A stretch of 64,000 nucleotides of DNA, from positions 1-64,000 of the forward strand of contig JAEVYY010000019.1 in NCBI GenBank assembly GCA_023392535.1. The letters run 5' to 3'. The notes beneath the pieces are model-generated. The model was not told the origin of the DNA and ran no database searches. It saw nothing but the letters and a program-made list of their open reading frames with translations. Every line of letters starts with the position of its first letter. Position 1 is the first letter of the stretch. Position numbers and translations under genes: made by a program. The stretch comes from Bacillota bacterium (GTDB taxonomy: Bacteria > Bacillota > Clostridia > Lachnospirales > Lachnospiraceae). This document shows positions 16,666 to 25,435 of the stretch, piece by piece.

Positions 16666-18935
16666 GCTTCTTTTTTTCCTCTTCTTTCTTTTCTGTAAAC
16701 AAAATAAATAAGAAAACCTATCACTGATAGCACTGCGCCTGTCAATAGATAACTATTTTCATATGTAAAAATTATCTGATTTTCTCCTTTAGAAACAGGT
16801 ACTGCCATCAACCCATTCACGTTCAAGATTGAAACTTCATTCCCATTCACCTTGGCACTCCACCCTTTATCATAGGGAACGCTATAAAATGCAAACTTGG
16901 TACAATCGGCAGTAATGATAGAAGTAAACTTATTCTTTTGGATCCGGAAATCACTGGAGCTCTCTTTTTGATGATCTTTTACCATTTGATCTTTATCGGT
17001 AATTTCAAAATCTCCATCCACTTTTGAATCATATTTTTTTAAAATGTCAACAACTTCCTTCTCACTCTCATCTCTGACGATCAGAGTCTTTAGCATGCAC
17101 AGTCCTCGATGGGCGTAGTCCAATTTTTCATAATCACTATACAGCATATAGGTTTCATAGGTATATCCAATGGGAACAGAGATTTCGTTTTCATATACAT
17201 AGTACACTTTCCCTCCTCTTTTAACCGTCTGTACTGGAGTAGTCTCTTGCCTCGTTTGTGTAACATAATATTTCGCAGACAAAAGCTCTTTCACACCTTC
17301 CTGTCCGTTTGGCGTAAAGGTGCTCCTTTCGTCAAGTAACGATTCATAAAATTCAAAAATAGAGCCATTTACCGTTGTATAAAAGGATCCTGTTCCTTTC
17401 ACCCCTGCTGCCATACTCATAATATTATCATCCGATTCGTATCTGTAAGCATTGTCTTGCTTTAATTCTTCCAACGCCAGTATTCTATCATAGTATGCCA
17501 TCCCGCCTTCATTTCCAGGTGTTCCACTCAGTTTGGCAAGATTTTTGTATTCTTTTAAATTAGTAATTGTCGTAAAACATGCAAATAGACTGATTCCCAC
17601 TAGCATGAAATAGAAATAGTGATTGTCTTTCCTAACAAATTTATGGAAAAGCAACACAAAGATCATACCCACGATAGCTGTTGTTATCACCCAAATGAAC
17701 TTATCCTGCATATAAATCAGTTTAAATTTATTCTTGTCCCACCAAAAAGAGGCGAACGTCAAAATAACCGTAAACATTAGAAAAAAAACAGAGATCAATG
17801 CTACGGGGTATTGCTTTCTCTTTTCCATAACGATACTGGATGCCAAACTCATAATCAAAATCAACATAAAATACCATCTATGGTAATTGGTCTCCGTACA
17901 CAGTGAAAATATACTATTCAAAAGTGGCACGATACAGAAAACACTTAATACGATTATTAGTTTTGCTATCCATGTTTTATAAGATTTTAAGACAAAGCTA
18001 CAGACTAAAATGATTCCAACCATTGGCAAATACGCCGACCATGACGAAAAGTCCTGTTCTGAAATAAAAGACTGCTTACTCATCATCTCTGAAGGGAGTA
18101 GAAATGACCTTATAAGATATAACAAGTATCGCCTATTAAAATCAAACCATTTTTCAACTTGTAAGAATACGGAGATCCTAGGATTCATAAAATTAAAAGC
18201 AATCGTAGGAAGAAAAACAATCATCGCCATTATAATTCCAAGTATTCCTTCCCACATACATAAAAACACCTTATTCCAATATTGTTTTGGGTAACGTACT
18301 AAAAAATAAATGATTAAAAAGACAATCTCTGCGATTAAAAAATAAAAATTCAACAGCGCACTTAAAAAAACAGCAAAAGCAAGAAAACCCTTCTTTTTAT
18401 CAAGAACTAATTTATCCAATCCGATTAACAGCAGAGGAAATAGGGCCACAACATCATGAAAATGAAAGATGAGATTGGCAGATTGAAATCCAGAAAATGC
18501 ATATAGGACAGATCCAATAATTGCATATCTTTTATCTTCACAATATCGTTCGATATAAGAAAAGGAAAAGAGTCCTGCAACTGCGTATTTCAGCATGTAC
18601 AACCAGCCAATTATATACGGAATGGTATTTTTAGATACCAAAAGAGTCAGGAAGAAAAATGGGCTCCCCGAATTATAAAAACTCGTTCCACCAATAAAAC
18701 TGGATCCGATATCAATATTCCAATTCCAAAGTATATTACCTGACTTGACCGCCTCATTAGCAAGCATCATAATAGGAATCTGCTGTTTATTAAAATCATC
18801 AAATATTGTCAATATGCCATGATCCCTTATCATAAAAGGAATAAATACTAAAAAAGAAATAAAAAAGTTAATTAAAAATGCCTGTGCACCTTTACCTTTT
18901 AGTACTTTGAACTTATTCATAACCGTAACATTCAT
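16662..18935 (-). CDS. YfhO family membrane protein, probable lipid-linked sugar transferase
   Basis: A 757-residue protein with about a dozen membrane segments across residues 20-480, an extracytoplasmic C-terminal domain (about 490-720) and a last membrane helix before the basic tail YRKERRGKKEA. This is the layout of YfhO proteins, GT-C-like enzymes linked to glycosylation of lipoteichoic acid or surface glycans from undecaprenyl-phosphate sugars. The acidic stretch TIFDDFNKQQ in the first outer loop fits the GT-C catalytic position. It lies between two GT4 genes, with 1 base before it and a 4-base overlap after. It probably decorates the polymer outside the cell. Confidence 0.8.
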   Translation of the reverse strand: MNVTVMNKFKVLKGKGAQAFLINFFISFLVFIPFMIRDHGILTIFDDFNKQQIPIMMLANEAVKSGNILWNWNIDIGSSFIGGTSFYNSGSPFFFLTLLVSKNTIPYIIGWLYMLKYAVAGLFSFSYIERYCEDKRYAIIGSVLYAFSGFQSANLIFHFHDVVALFPLLLIGLDKLVLDKKKGFLAFAVFLSALLNFYFLIAEIVFLIIYFLVRYPKQYWNKVFLCMWEGILGIIMAMIVFLPTIAFNFMNPRISVFLQVEKWFDFNRRYLLYLIRSFLLPSEMMSKQSFISEQDFSSWSAYLPMVGIILVCSFVLKSYKTWIAKLIIVLSVFCIVPLLNSIFSLCTETNYHRWYFMLILIMSLASSIVMEKRKQYPVALISVFFLMFTVILTFASFWWDKNKFKLIYMQDKFIWVITTAIVGMIFVLLFHKFVRKDNHYFYFMLVGISLFACFTTITNLKEYKNLAKLSGTPGNEGGMAYYDRILALEELKQDNAYRYESDDNIMSMAAGVKGTGSFYTTVNGSIFEFYESLLDERSTFTPNGQEGVKELLSAKYYVTQTRQETTPVQTVKRGGKVYYVYENEISVPIGYTYETYMLYSDYEKLDYAHRGLCMLKTLIVRDESEKEVVDILKKYDSKVDGDFEITDKDQMVKDHQKESSSDFRIQKNKFTSIITADCTKFAFYSVPYDKGWSAKVNGNEVSILNVNGLMAVPVSKGENQIIFTYENSYLLTGAVLSVIGFLIYFVYRKERRGKKEA

Positions 18936-18936
18936 A

Positions 18937-20064
18937 TTAATTCTTCTTTCCTAAATAAAAATCCTGTAACTTAGTGACCTGCGATTTCACATCAAATCCT
19001 GCTTCTTTTAACGCCGATAAATTCTGTTTCCTTTCGTATAAAAGATGACCTAAGACATAATCAGCCCATTCTTCTGCCGATTTTCGTAAAGACATTGTTT
19101 TCACTAATTCCGTAACCACAACTTCTTCCGCAATCGTATCCGATATCAGGCAGCGAAGTCCTGCTGCCTGTGCCTCCACAATCGTTCCCGGTAACCCTTC
19201 AAAATGAGATGGGAATACCAGATAGTCCATCGCTTGATAATAATCTCTTACATTTGTATGATTACCGGCAAAAATCACTTTTTCCTGTATCCCTAAGCGA
19301 ACTGCCTTTTCCCGAATCTCAGGAAGAAGATTGCCCTCGCCTAATAATAGCAATCTCGCATTTTCCTTTTTTTTATATAGTTCTGCAAATATATCCAATA
19401 AAAACGTATGATTTTTTGCATAATGAAATCTTCCCACATGTCCAATTACATAAGCATCTTGTAACCCATACTCTTCCCTTATTTGATTTCTTACTACTTT
19501 ATCATATACATAGTTATCAATTTCAATCGCATTAGGAATAATTTGAATTTTTCCCTCTTTCATATTTTTATTACCAAAAACAGCATCTCCAGCTATTTTT
19601 GAGCATGTAAAACAATAATCGGCACATTCATACAAATTTCTACGAAGCCACCCCGTCAGAATACCTTTTATCCCTGGATCCGTACCAGCACTTCTTGCAT
19701 GTGCAATTGTAATCGGTATGCCGTTACCTTTTGCAATTGGCAAATAAATCGCCGCTGTACTCGTCATATGTCCATGCACTGCTATATATTCTGTATGTTC
19801 ACGAAAAAAAATTCTCCAAGCCTTACGATAGTTCAGAATATTATAGAATCTAAATTTTGGAATCCGATAGATTTTTCCGCCAAGTGAACGAATTTCCTGA
19901 TTATAATGATCTTCTCTCTTATTATGAACCACAAAATCAAACTGTACCTTTGTTCGATCTATATTACGATAGATATCCATAATACGGCTTTCTGCACCAC
20001 CAAGCGTAGTTCCGCCCAGTACTTGTAAAACTCTAGCTGGTTCTGTCATTCCCTTTATCCCCAT
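18937..20064 (-). CDS. glycosyltransferase family 4 (EpsF-like)
   Basis: A 375-residue GT-B protein. The N-terminal loop GGTTLGGAESRIMDIY is typical of EpsF/CapM-like GT4. The donor half shows HVGRFHYAKNH, LLLGEGNLLPEI and PSHFEGLPGTIVEAQAAG. The start is uncertain: ATG 20064 sits 6 bases behind the previous stop with AAGAG touching it, while ATG 20049 (MTEPARVLQ) has GGGG at a more normal distance. It overlaps nothing and is spaced tightly between DUF2334 and YfhO genes. The donor sugar is unknown. Confidence 0.87.
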   Translation of the reverse strand: MGIKGMTEPARVLQVLGGTTLGGAESRIMDIYRNIDRTKVQFDFVVHNKREDHYNQEIRSLGGKIYRIPKFRFYNILNYRKAWRIFFREHTEYIAVHGHMTSTAAIYLPIAKGNGIPITIAHARSAGTDPGIKGILTGWLRRNLYECADYCFTCSKIAGDAVFGNKNMKEGKIQIIPNAIEIDNYVYDKVVRNQIREEYGLQDAYVIGHVGRFHYAKNHTFLLDIFAELYKKKENARLLLLGEGNLLPEIREKAVRLGIQEKVIFAGNHTNVRDYYQAMDYLVFPSHFEGLPGTIVEAQAAGLRCLISDTIAEEVVVTELVKTMSLRKSAEEWADYVLGHLLYERKQNLSALKEAGFDVKSQVTKLQDFYLGKKN

Positions 20065-20070
20065 CTCTTT

Positions 20071-20826
20071 TTATTTTCGCAATAATGTGCGTATACGAAC
20101 CAAAAAATATTTAAGGAATACTTTACCTATTTCAATCAATCTTCCTGTAAATAAGCGCATAACAGGTATTACCTTCATGTATTCTTCAAAAGATATGAAT
20201 TGATCCTTATATTCTTGAAATAATTTTTCTTGCTTTTTAAATTGCTTGGATGACATACCATTCAAATGATATACCAATGTCGTATACCCTCTCCGCCTGG
20301 TGATCTCTACTTTACTATGAAACGCTATAGGCAGAAATATCAGATTGCTCTTTGTTTCTCTATAGGGTTGACTGCCAAACCCATCTGTTACATATTGAAA
20401 ATCCAACTCTGACAAAATACGCAATGTGTCTCTATCAAAAGAATGCCCTGGTGCCATAAAGATATTCGTATTAATCCCATGTTCCTGCAAAATTTTCTTT
20501 CCTTCGGAAAGCATCTCCTTTTGTTTTTTATAAGGAACTCCCGCAAATTCAGAGAAGTGATTTAGTGGAAACAAACCACCTTTTTTGGTCGTATAAACAT
20601 GCTGATATCCATGCATTGCTATACACCAACCCGCTCCATAAAGTTCTTTGATAAAAATCCAGAAGTCCTCTCTTTTTTTGTCACACATCAAATTGGTATC
20701 CATATTATCCGGAACAATGCCAATCAAAGGTTTAATCCCATACCGATCCAATAATTCTTTGAACCGATAAAAACTTTCCCAGTCCATATCCGGGGTAATA
20801 TCATCTAAACGTACTGCTATTTTCAT
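20071..20826 (-). CDS. DUF2334 polysaccharide-deacetylase-like protein
   Basis: A 251-residue protein of the DUF2334 branch of the NodB/CE4 fold. MKIAVRLDDITPDMDW carries the Asp pair, IGIVPDN follows, MHGYQH has the H-x3-H zinc pair, and APGHSFD is the fourth block. The C-terminus is hydrophobic and basic, without a clear signal peptide. Members are common next to glycosyltransferases in polysaccharide loci and are thought to deacetylate or otherwise process sugar units. This is the second NodB-type gene of the operon (see 13487-14227), so two N-acetyl sites may be treated differently. Confidence 0.78.
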   Translation of the reverse strand: MKIAVRLDDITPDMDWESFYRFKELLDRYGIKPLIGIVPDNMDTNLMCDKKREDFWIFIKELYGAGWCIAMHGYQHVYTTKKGGLFPLNHFSEFAGVPYKKQKEMLSEGKKILQEHGINTNIFMAPGHSFDRDTLRILSELDFQYVTDGFGSQPYRETKSNLIFLPIAFHSKVEITRRRGYTTLVYHLNGMSSKQFKKQEKLFQEYKDQFISFEEYMKVIPVMRLFTGRLIEIGKVFLKYFLVRIRTLLRK

Positions 20827-20840
20827 TTTCCATCACTCCA

Positions 20841-21761
20841 TTACTGTAAAATAGTGCCTATTCGTATCTTTTTATCCGCATCATATTCTTCTATCAGGAT
20901 AGAACCATCCAAGGTCCTGACAATTACCTGTCCATCATATTCATCAATCACTTCACCCGGTGCATACATAGAAAAATCGAGTATCTCATCAAATGGATGT
21001 AGCTTCCATATAGTAACTTTATCTCCATTTTGATAACAAAATGCTCCCGGAAAAGGTTTGGTAACACCACGCACAAGGTTATAGATATCTCGTGTGCGAG
21101 AATGAAAATCAATCCTTCCATCCTCTGCCGTACGCTTGTCATACCAACCGTCATAATCTTTGGATTCTCTATGAATCTTTATGTCTCCTTCTCTATACGC
21201 AGTAAGTAATTTGTGTATAAGTCTCTTGGATACGATAACACTTTTATATTGTAATGTTCGAATCGTATCATGCACACTGATCTGGAACATTTCATTTGCA
21301 AAGACATTCGGACTATCTGCCTTCTTATCATATTGAAATAAATTTAAAATAAATCTACTATCTCCATGGATAACAGACCAGTTAAGGGGAGAACGCCCCC
21401 TACCGAAAGGGAGGTATCCGCAACTTCCATGAAATCCAAAGACACCTTCCTGAAAAGCATTCAATACATGCTCTGGAATTAAACGCTGCCATCCCATAGA
21501 AATACCAATTCCAAATTCATTATTAGAAAAGAAATCCGTTGTCTCTTCATCTTGTAAGCCATATGATCTAGTTTCAAACACTTTAATTCCATATTTTTCT
21601 GTTAAGAATCCAAGTCCTTTATATCCAGATACCTGATTTCCTCCCAGGACACTTTCATGAATCGTCACTACCAAATCTACTTGTCCTATCTTTTTCTGTA
21701 TATATTCTACAATTTCTTCTGTCGTATCTTTTACTCCAAAAATTACGATATCATATCTCAT
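20841..21761 (-). CDS. formyltransferase-like protein (Fmt-fold), sugar-modifying
   Basis: A 306-residue protein with the Fmt N-terminal Rossmann-type core (about 1-190) and a C-terminal Fmt-C-like barrel. The active block reads GFHGSCGYLPFGRGRSPLNW. His111 matches the catalytic His, but Gly109 stands where classical Fmt and ArnA-type enzymes have Asn. Asp149 is kept in KKADSP. The GRGRxPLxW form suggests a separate subfamily, not a broken gene. The likely job is transfer of a one-carbon (formyl) group to a sugar amine, for instance the 4-amino sugar made by the PglF/PglE-like enzymes of the same operon. It is not the housekeeping tRNA enzyme. Confidence 0.75.
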   Translation of the reverse strand: MRYDIVIFGVKDTTEEIVEYIQKKIGQVDLVVTIHESVLGGNQVSGYKGLGFLTEKYGIKVFETRSYGLQDEETTDFFSNNEFGIGISMGWQRLIPEHVLNAFQEGVFGFHGSCGYLPFGRGRSPLNWSVIHGDSRFILNLFQYDKKADSPNVFANEMFQISVHDTIRTLQYKSVIVSKRLIHKLLTAYREGDIKIHRESKDYDGWYDKRTAEDGRIDFHSRTRDIYNLVRGVTKPFPGAFCYQNGDKVTIWKLHPFDEILDFSMYAPGEVIDEYDGQVIVRTLDGSILIEEYDADKKIRIGTILQ

Positions 21762-21807
21762 TTTGATTCCTTTCTGCTAATCTGGATCAATTTTCTTCAC
21801 TATAAAT

Positions 21808-21872
21808 AACATAGTTTGATAAACAACTGTATGAATGGCGCTGGTACTTAGAACATGTATTTTATGCATGCA
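21808..21872 (+). repeat. structured intergenic repeat, copy C (left half only)
   Basis: The block begins AACATAGTTTGATAAACAAC and continues with CTGTATGAA, TGGTACTT and CATGTATTTTATG, all in the same order as 8244-8305. About three quarters of bases are equal over 60 positions. The right half with the GNRA hairpin and AACTATGTT is missing, so this is a truncated copy. It lies in the 190-base gap between the WbpP-like epimerase and the formyltransferase-like gene. The rest of that gap holds only a weak 7-bp inverted repeat, AATAGAC/GTCTATT (21892-21927). Confidence 0.6.
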
Positions 21873-21951
21873 ACATCTAATTCATAAGCAAAATAGACCT
21901 CCCATATTCACATACAGAAAGTCTATTCATTCTTAAAACACATCTGTTACG

Positions 21952-22926
21952 CTACAGATTTGCCTTATACCAATCAATTGCAAGATTAATTCCTGTTTTA
22001 AAGTCATATTCAGGATCGTATCCCAATAATTCTTTTGCTTTACTGATATCTGCATTAGAATCTCTGACATCGCCCAATCTGTCAGGTCCAAAATTAGGTT
22101 CTACTTTTTTGTCCAGTGCTTCACATAAATTATAATAAATATCTATTAAGTATTCTCTTCCACCAAATCCGATATTAAAAGCTTCTCCACCTGCATCGCT
22201 AGATGCAAGGCATGCTTTTAGATTCGCTTCTATCACATTATCAATGTAAGTAAAATCTCTGGACTGTCTGCCATCTCCATTGATGGTAGGTGTCTCCCCA
22301 TTCAGTAACATCTTTATGAACTTAGGAACAACTGCTGCGTACATTCCGTCAGGATTTTGACGACGTCCAAAAACATTAAAGTATCTAAGACCATACGTAT
22401 CCAAACCATATAATTTTTTATATAACTTTCCGTACTCTTCGTTGGTCCGCTTTGTAAGCGCATAAGGAGACAATAAGTTACCTTCCACCCCTTCTTTCTT
22501 AGGGAGTGCTGGATGGTCACCATATACCGAGGAACTGGACGCATAGACGAATTTCTTTACACCATTTTGTCTGGCAGCTTCCATCATATTAAGTGTTCCC
22601 TTGATATTATTTTCTTCATAAAATAAAGGCATTTCAATACTTCTGGGAACGCTGCCCCATGCTGCTTGATTTAAAACGAATGTGACACCTTTGCAGGCTT
22701 CCATACAAGTATCAAAATCTTTAATATCACCCTTGATAAAGGTGTAGTTCGGTCTATCTTCCAGCATTGTAACATGTTTTTGTGAACCAGTCGACAAATC
22801 ATCCAGACACCTTATCTGAAATCCCATGTCAGTAATCGCTTCACAAAGGTTGGAACCGATAAATCCTGCTCCTCCTGTTACCAAAAATATACTATCTTCA
22901 TCAAACTTCAGATTTTTATATCCCAT
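21952..22926 (-). CDS. UDP-N-acetylhexosamine(uronate) 4-epimerase, WbpP/TviC-like
   Basis: I start the gene at ATG 22926 (MGYKNLKF), 1 base after the upstream stop, with GGAGG 7 bases before it. A GTG-type start at 22953 would overlap the neighbour. The 324-residue short-chain epimerase has TGGAGFIG (17-24) for NAD binding, SSSS and YALTK (Tyr155, Lys159) as catalytic residues, and GLRYFNVFGRRQNP, which is typical of WbpP/TviC. These enzymes interconvert UDP-GlcNAc/GalNAc or their uronates. Next to the dehydrogenase it probably gives UDP-GalNAcA (as in Vi antigen or O6). The direction of the reaction is inferred. Confidence 0.9.
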   Translation of the reverse strand: MGYKNLKFDEDSIFLVTGGAGFIGSNLCEAITDMGFQIRCLDDLSTGSQKHVTMLEDRPNYTFIKGDIKDFDTCMEACKGVTFVLNQAAWGSVPRSIEMPLFYEENNIKGTLNMMEAARQNGVKKFVYASSSSVYGDHPALPKKEGVEGNLLSPYALTKRTNEEYGKLYKKLYGLDTYGLRYFNVFGRRQNPDGMYAAVVPKFIKMLLNGETPTINGDGRQSRDFTYIDNVIEANLKACLASSDAGGEAFNIGFGGREYLIDIYYNLCEALDKKVEPNFGPDRLGDVRDSNADISKAKELLGYDPEYDFKTGINLAIDWYKANL

Positions 22927-22927
22927 T

Positions 22928-24244
22928 CTATAGCCTCCAATAAATATACTCATCTTCCGTATATTCTTTTCTATTCAACAATCCTTTTATGTCAACCAGT
23001 ACTTTCTTTACATGTTTTTTATTATAAAATCCTGTGATCTCTTCTTTTGTTAATTTTAGGAATTCCGTATGGGATACTGCTATGATCACTGCATCCATAT
23101 CCTGAATGCTATTCATACAGACAAAATCAATTCCATATAATCGCTTAGCCTCATCCGCATCAGCCGTCTCATCCGTCACCACAGGTTTGATACCATACTC
23201 TAACAATTCGTTATAAATATCCACTACCTTTGTATTTCTGGTATCCGGACAGTTTTCTTTAAATGTGAACCCTAGTATTGCAACTTTTGCATTATTGACA
23301 GGGATGTCCGCCTTGATCAGGTTTTTTACCAGACTCTCAGCCACATATTTTCCCATATCATCGTTGATACGTCTGCCAGATAAAATAATCTGTGAATGGT
23401 ATCCCAATTGTTCTGCCTTGTAAGTCAAGTAATAAGGATCGACACCAATACAATGTCCTCCTACTAATCCAGGGAAAAATTTTAAAAAATTCCATTTTGT
23501 TCCAGCTGCATCCAACACTGCTTTGGTATCAATGCCCATCTTATTAAAAATAATAGATAATTCATTCATGAACGCGATGTTGATATCTCTCTGACTGTTT
23601 TCAATTACTTTAGCTGCCTCCGCTACTTTTATAGATTCTGCACGGTGTACCCCTGCTTCCACTACCAGCTCATATACTTTAGCTACCGTATCGAGCGTTT
23701 CTTCATCCATACCAGACACAATTTTTGTAATCGTTTCCAGACGGTGCACCTTATCACCAGGATTAATTCTCTCCGGAGAATAACCTATTTTAAAATCTAC
23801 TCCACACTTCAGACCGGATTCTTTCTCTAAAATAGGAACACAGATTTCTTCGGTCACTCCCGGATACACGGTCGATTCAAATACTACGATGGCACCTTTT
23901 GTTAAATTACGGCCCAGAATCGCACTGGCACCTTCCACTGGTGAAAGATCTGGTGTATGATCATCATTTACAGGTGTCGGCACTGCCACAATATGGAACT
24001 TCGCTTCCCTTAACTTAGTCTCGTCCGCAGTAAACTCTACTGTCGTATTCGTAATCACCTCATTTCCAACCTCTCTGGTTGGATCAATACCTTTTTTATA
24101 TAATTCTATTTTCTCAGCATTTAAATCGAACCCAATCACTTTTATCTTTTTTGCAAAAGCTACTGCGATCGGCATTCCTACATATCCCAAACCGACCAGT
24201 GATACCTTTTCTTCTCCGCTTACGATTCTTTCATACAATCCCAT
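22928..24244 (-). CDS. UDP-N-acetylhexosamine 6-dehydrogenase, WbpO/TviB-like
   Basis: A 438-residue nucleotide-sugar dehydrogenase that oxidises C6 of UDP-GlcNAc or UDP-GalNAc to the uronic acid in two NAD-dependent steps. It has the NAD site VGLGYVGMP (17-25), FESTVYPG, the catalytic Cys265 in GGHCIGVDPYY, and GFTFKENCPDTRN in the C-terminal UDP-binding domain. The pattern YKAEQLGYHSQIILSGRRINDDMG is closer to WbpO/TviB than to UDP-glucose dehydrogenase (Ugd). The WbpP-like epimerase follows at once, so UDP-GalNAcA is the probable product pair. The two AsnB-type enzymes could then amidate it. Confidence 0.92.
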   Translation of the reverse strand: MGLYERIVSGEEKVSLVGLGYVGMPIAVAFAKKIKVIGFDLNAEKIELYKKGIDPTREVGNEVITNTTVEFTADETKLREAKFHIVAVPTPVNDDHTPDLSPVEGASAILGRNLTKGAIVVFESTVYPGVTEEICVPILEKESGLKCGVDFKIGYSPERINPGDKVHRLETITKIVSGMDEETLDTVAKVYELVVEAGVHRAESIKVAEAAKVIENSQRDINIAFMNELSIIFNKMGIDTKAVLDAAGTKWNFLKFFPGLVGGHCIGVDPYYLTYKAEQLGYHSQIILSGRRINDDMGKYVAESLVKNLIKADIPVNNAKVAILGFTFKENCPDTRNTKVVDIYNELLEYGIKPVVTDETADADEAKRLYGIDFVCMNSIQDMDAVIIAVSHTEFLKLTKEEITGFYNKKHVKKVLVDIKGLLNRKEYTEDEYIYWRL

Positions 24245-24290
24245 ATGATGATCCTCTTTTCTTACTTATGCTTTCTTGATTTATATTTTC

Positions 24291-25406
24291 CTACTTGTCC
24301 TTCAATGCCAAAGCGATTTCTTCCAAATAAATAGCAACGACTAATTCCCTGTTAAATTTTTGCTCCACATAGGCTCTTCCGTTAATTCCCATCCGCGCCC
24401 TTTCCTCAGTGGATTTCCTTAACATCTTTCGTAACGTCAGTAGCAGTGATTCCTGATTACGCACTTCACAGCCGATTCCAGTAATGTCATTCTGAAATGT
24501 CTCTTTACAACCATTTATATTAGAAGCAATCAATGGTCTGCCGATCGCCGCCGCTTCCAACAATACATTTGACATTCCCTCACTGTATGATGGATTTATG
24601 ATAATATGACTATTTTCCATTATTTTCTGTATATCTTCCCGATACCCATAATAACGCAAAATCCCCTTATTTTGCAAGTCCTTTATCACAGGCTCGTATT
24701 CCGCACGGCTTTCTTCCTCATAGGAACCCGCAATTTCAAAAATAACATTGGGAAATTCTTTATGAATCAATGGTGCCACCGCAAGTAGTTCAGAAGCTCC
24801 CTTTGCAGGCATAATACGCATGACATCCAAAATTCGAATTTCTTTTTCTTCGTCTGGATATGGGGAATACCTATGTTCCACTAAATTCACACCTGATCCA
24901 GGCAAGAGTCTGCTCCTTCCATTGATGCAGCCCAAATGAACCATAAATTCTTGGTTATATTGATTTTGAAAAAAGATACACCGGGCCCTTTTTAATGCAA
25001 TTTTATATAGCATTACTACAATTCTTTGAATGACACTTGCGTTCTCCAAGGCTGTCCCAAGTCCTGTTATATTGACCAGATACGGAATCTTTAGAATCCT
25101 ACTGGCTATACATCCATAAGTATTTGGTTTAATCGTATACGTAAGTACTAAATCTGGTCTATACTTTCTTAACATTCGTATATAATTCATAAAAAGAAAA
25201 GCATCTTTTACTGGATTCATACCCCGCCTGTTTAAAACAGTAGGTACATACAAACAGCCTAATTGTTCAATTCTTTCCCGGTAATTACCCTCCGGCACTG
25301 ATACAATGATACGATATCCTTCGGAAATCAATTTCATCAATATTTCTTTTCGGAAATCGTAAAGTCCAGAGTCACTATTGGTAAGAATCATAATTGTTTT
25401 TTTCAT
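24291..25406 (-). CDS. glycosyltransferase family 4 (PglA/WbnK-like)
   Basis: The chosen ATG 25406 (MKKTIMILTNSD) has AGGAG 9 bases before it. Earlier ATGs (25433, 25424) extend the N-terminus by up to nine residues without better sites. The GT-B protein shows LYDFRKEIL, TYTIKPNTYG, LVNITGLGTALE and, in the donor half, SYSEGMSNVLLEAAAIGRP. TYTIKPN and ITGLG blocks are typical of GT4 enzymes that add the second sugar to an undecaprenyl-PP-linked primer (PglA, CapM). Its place right after ATP-grasp and PglC-like genes fits that step. Donor unknown. Confidence 0.88.
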   Translation of the reverse strand: MKKTIMILTNSDSGLYDFRKEILMKLISEGYRIIVSVPEGNYRERIEQLGCLYVPTVLNRRGMNPVKDAFLFMNYIRMLRKYRPDLVLTYTIKPNTYGCIASRILKIPYLVNITGLGTALENASVIQRIVVMLYKIALKRARCIFFQNQYNQEFMVHLGCINGRSRLLPGSGVNLVEHRYSPYPDEEKEIRILDVMRIMPAKGASELLAVAPLIHKEFPNVIFEIAGSYEEESRAEYEPVIKDLQNKGILRYYGYREDIQKIMENSHIIINPSYSEGMSNVLLEAAAIGRPLIASNINGCKETFQNDITGIGCEVRNQESLLLTLRKMLRKSTEERARMGINGRAYVEQKFNRELVVAIYLEEIALALKDK

Positions 25407-25435
25407 GCACTTACTCTCCTGCATATCCAGCATAC

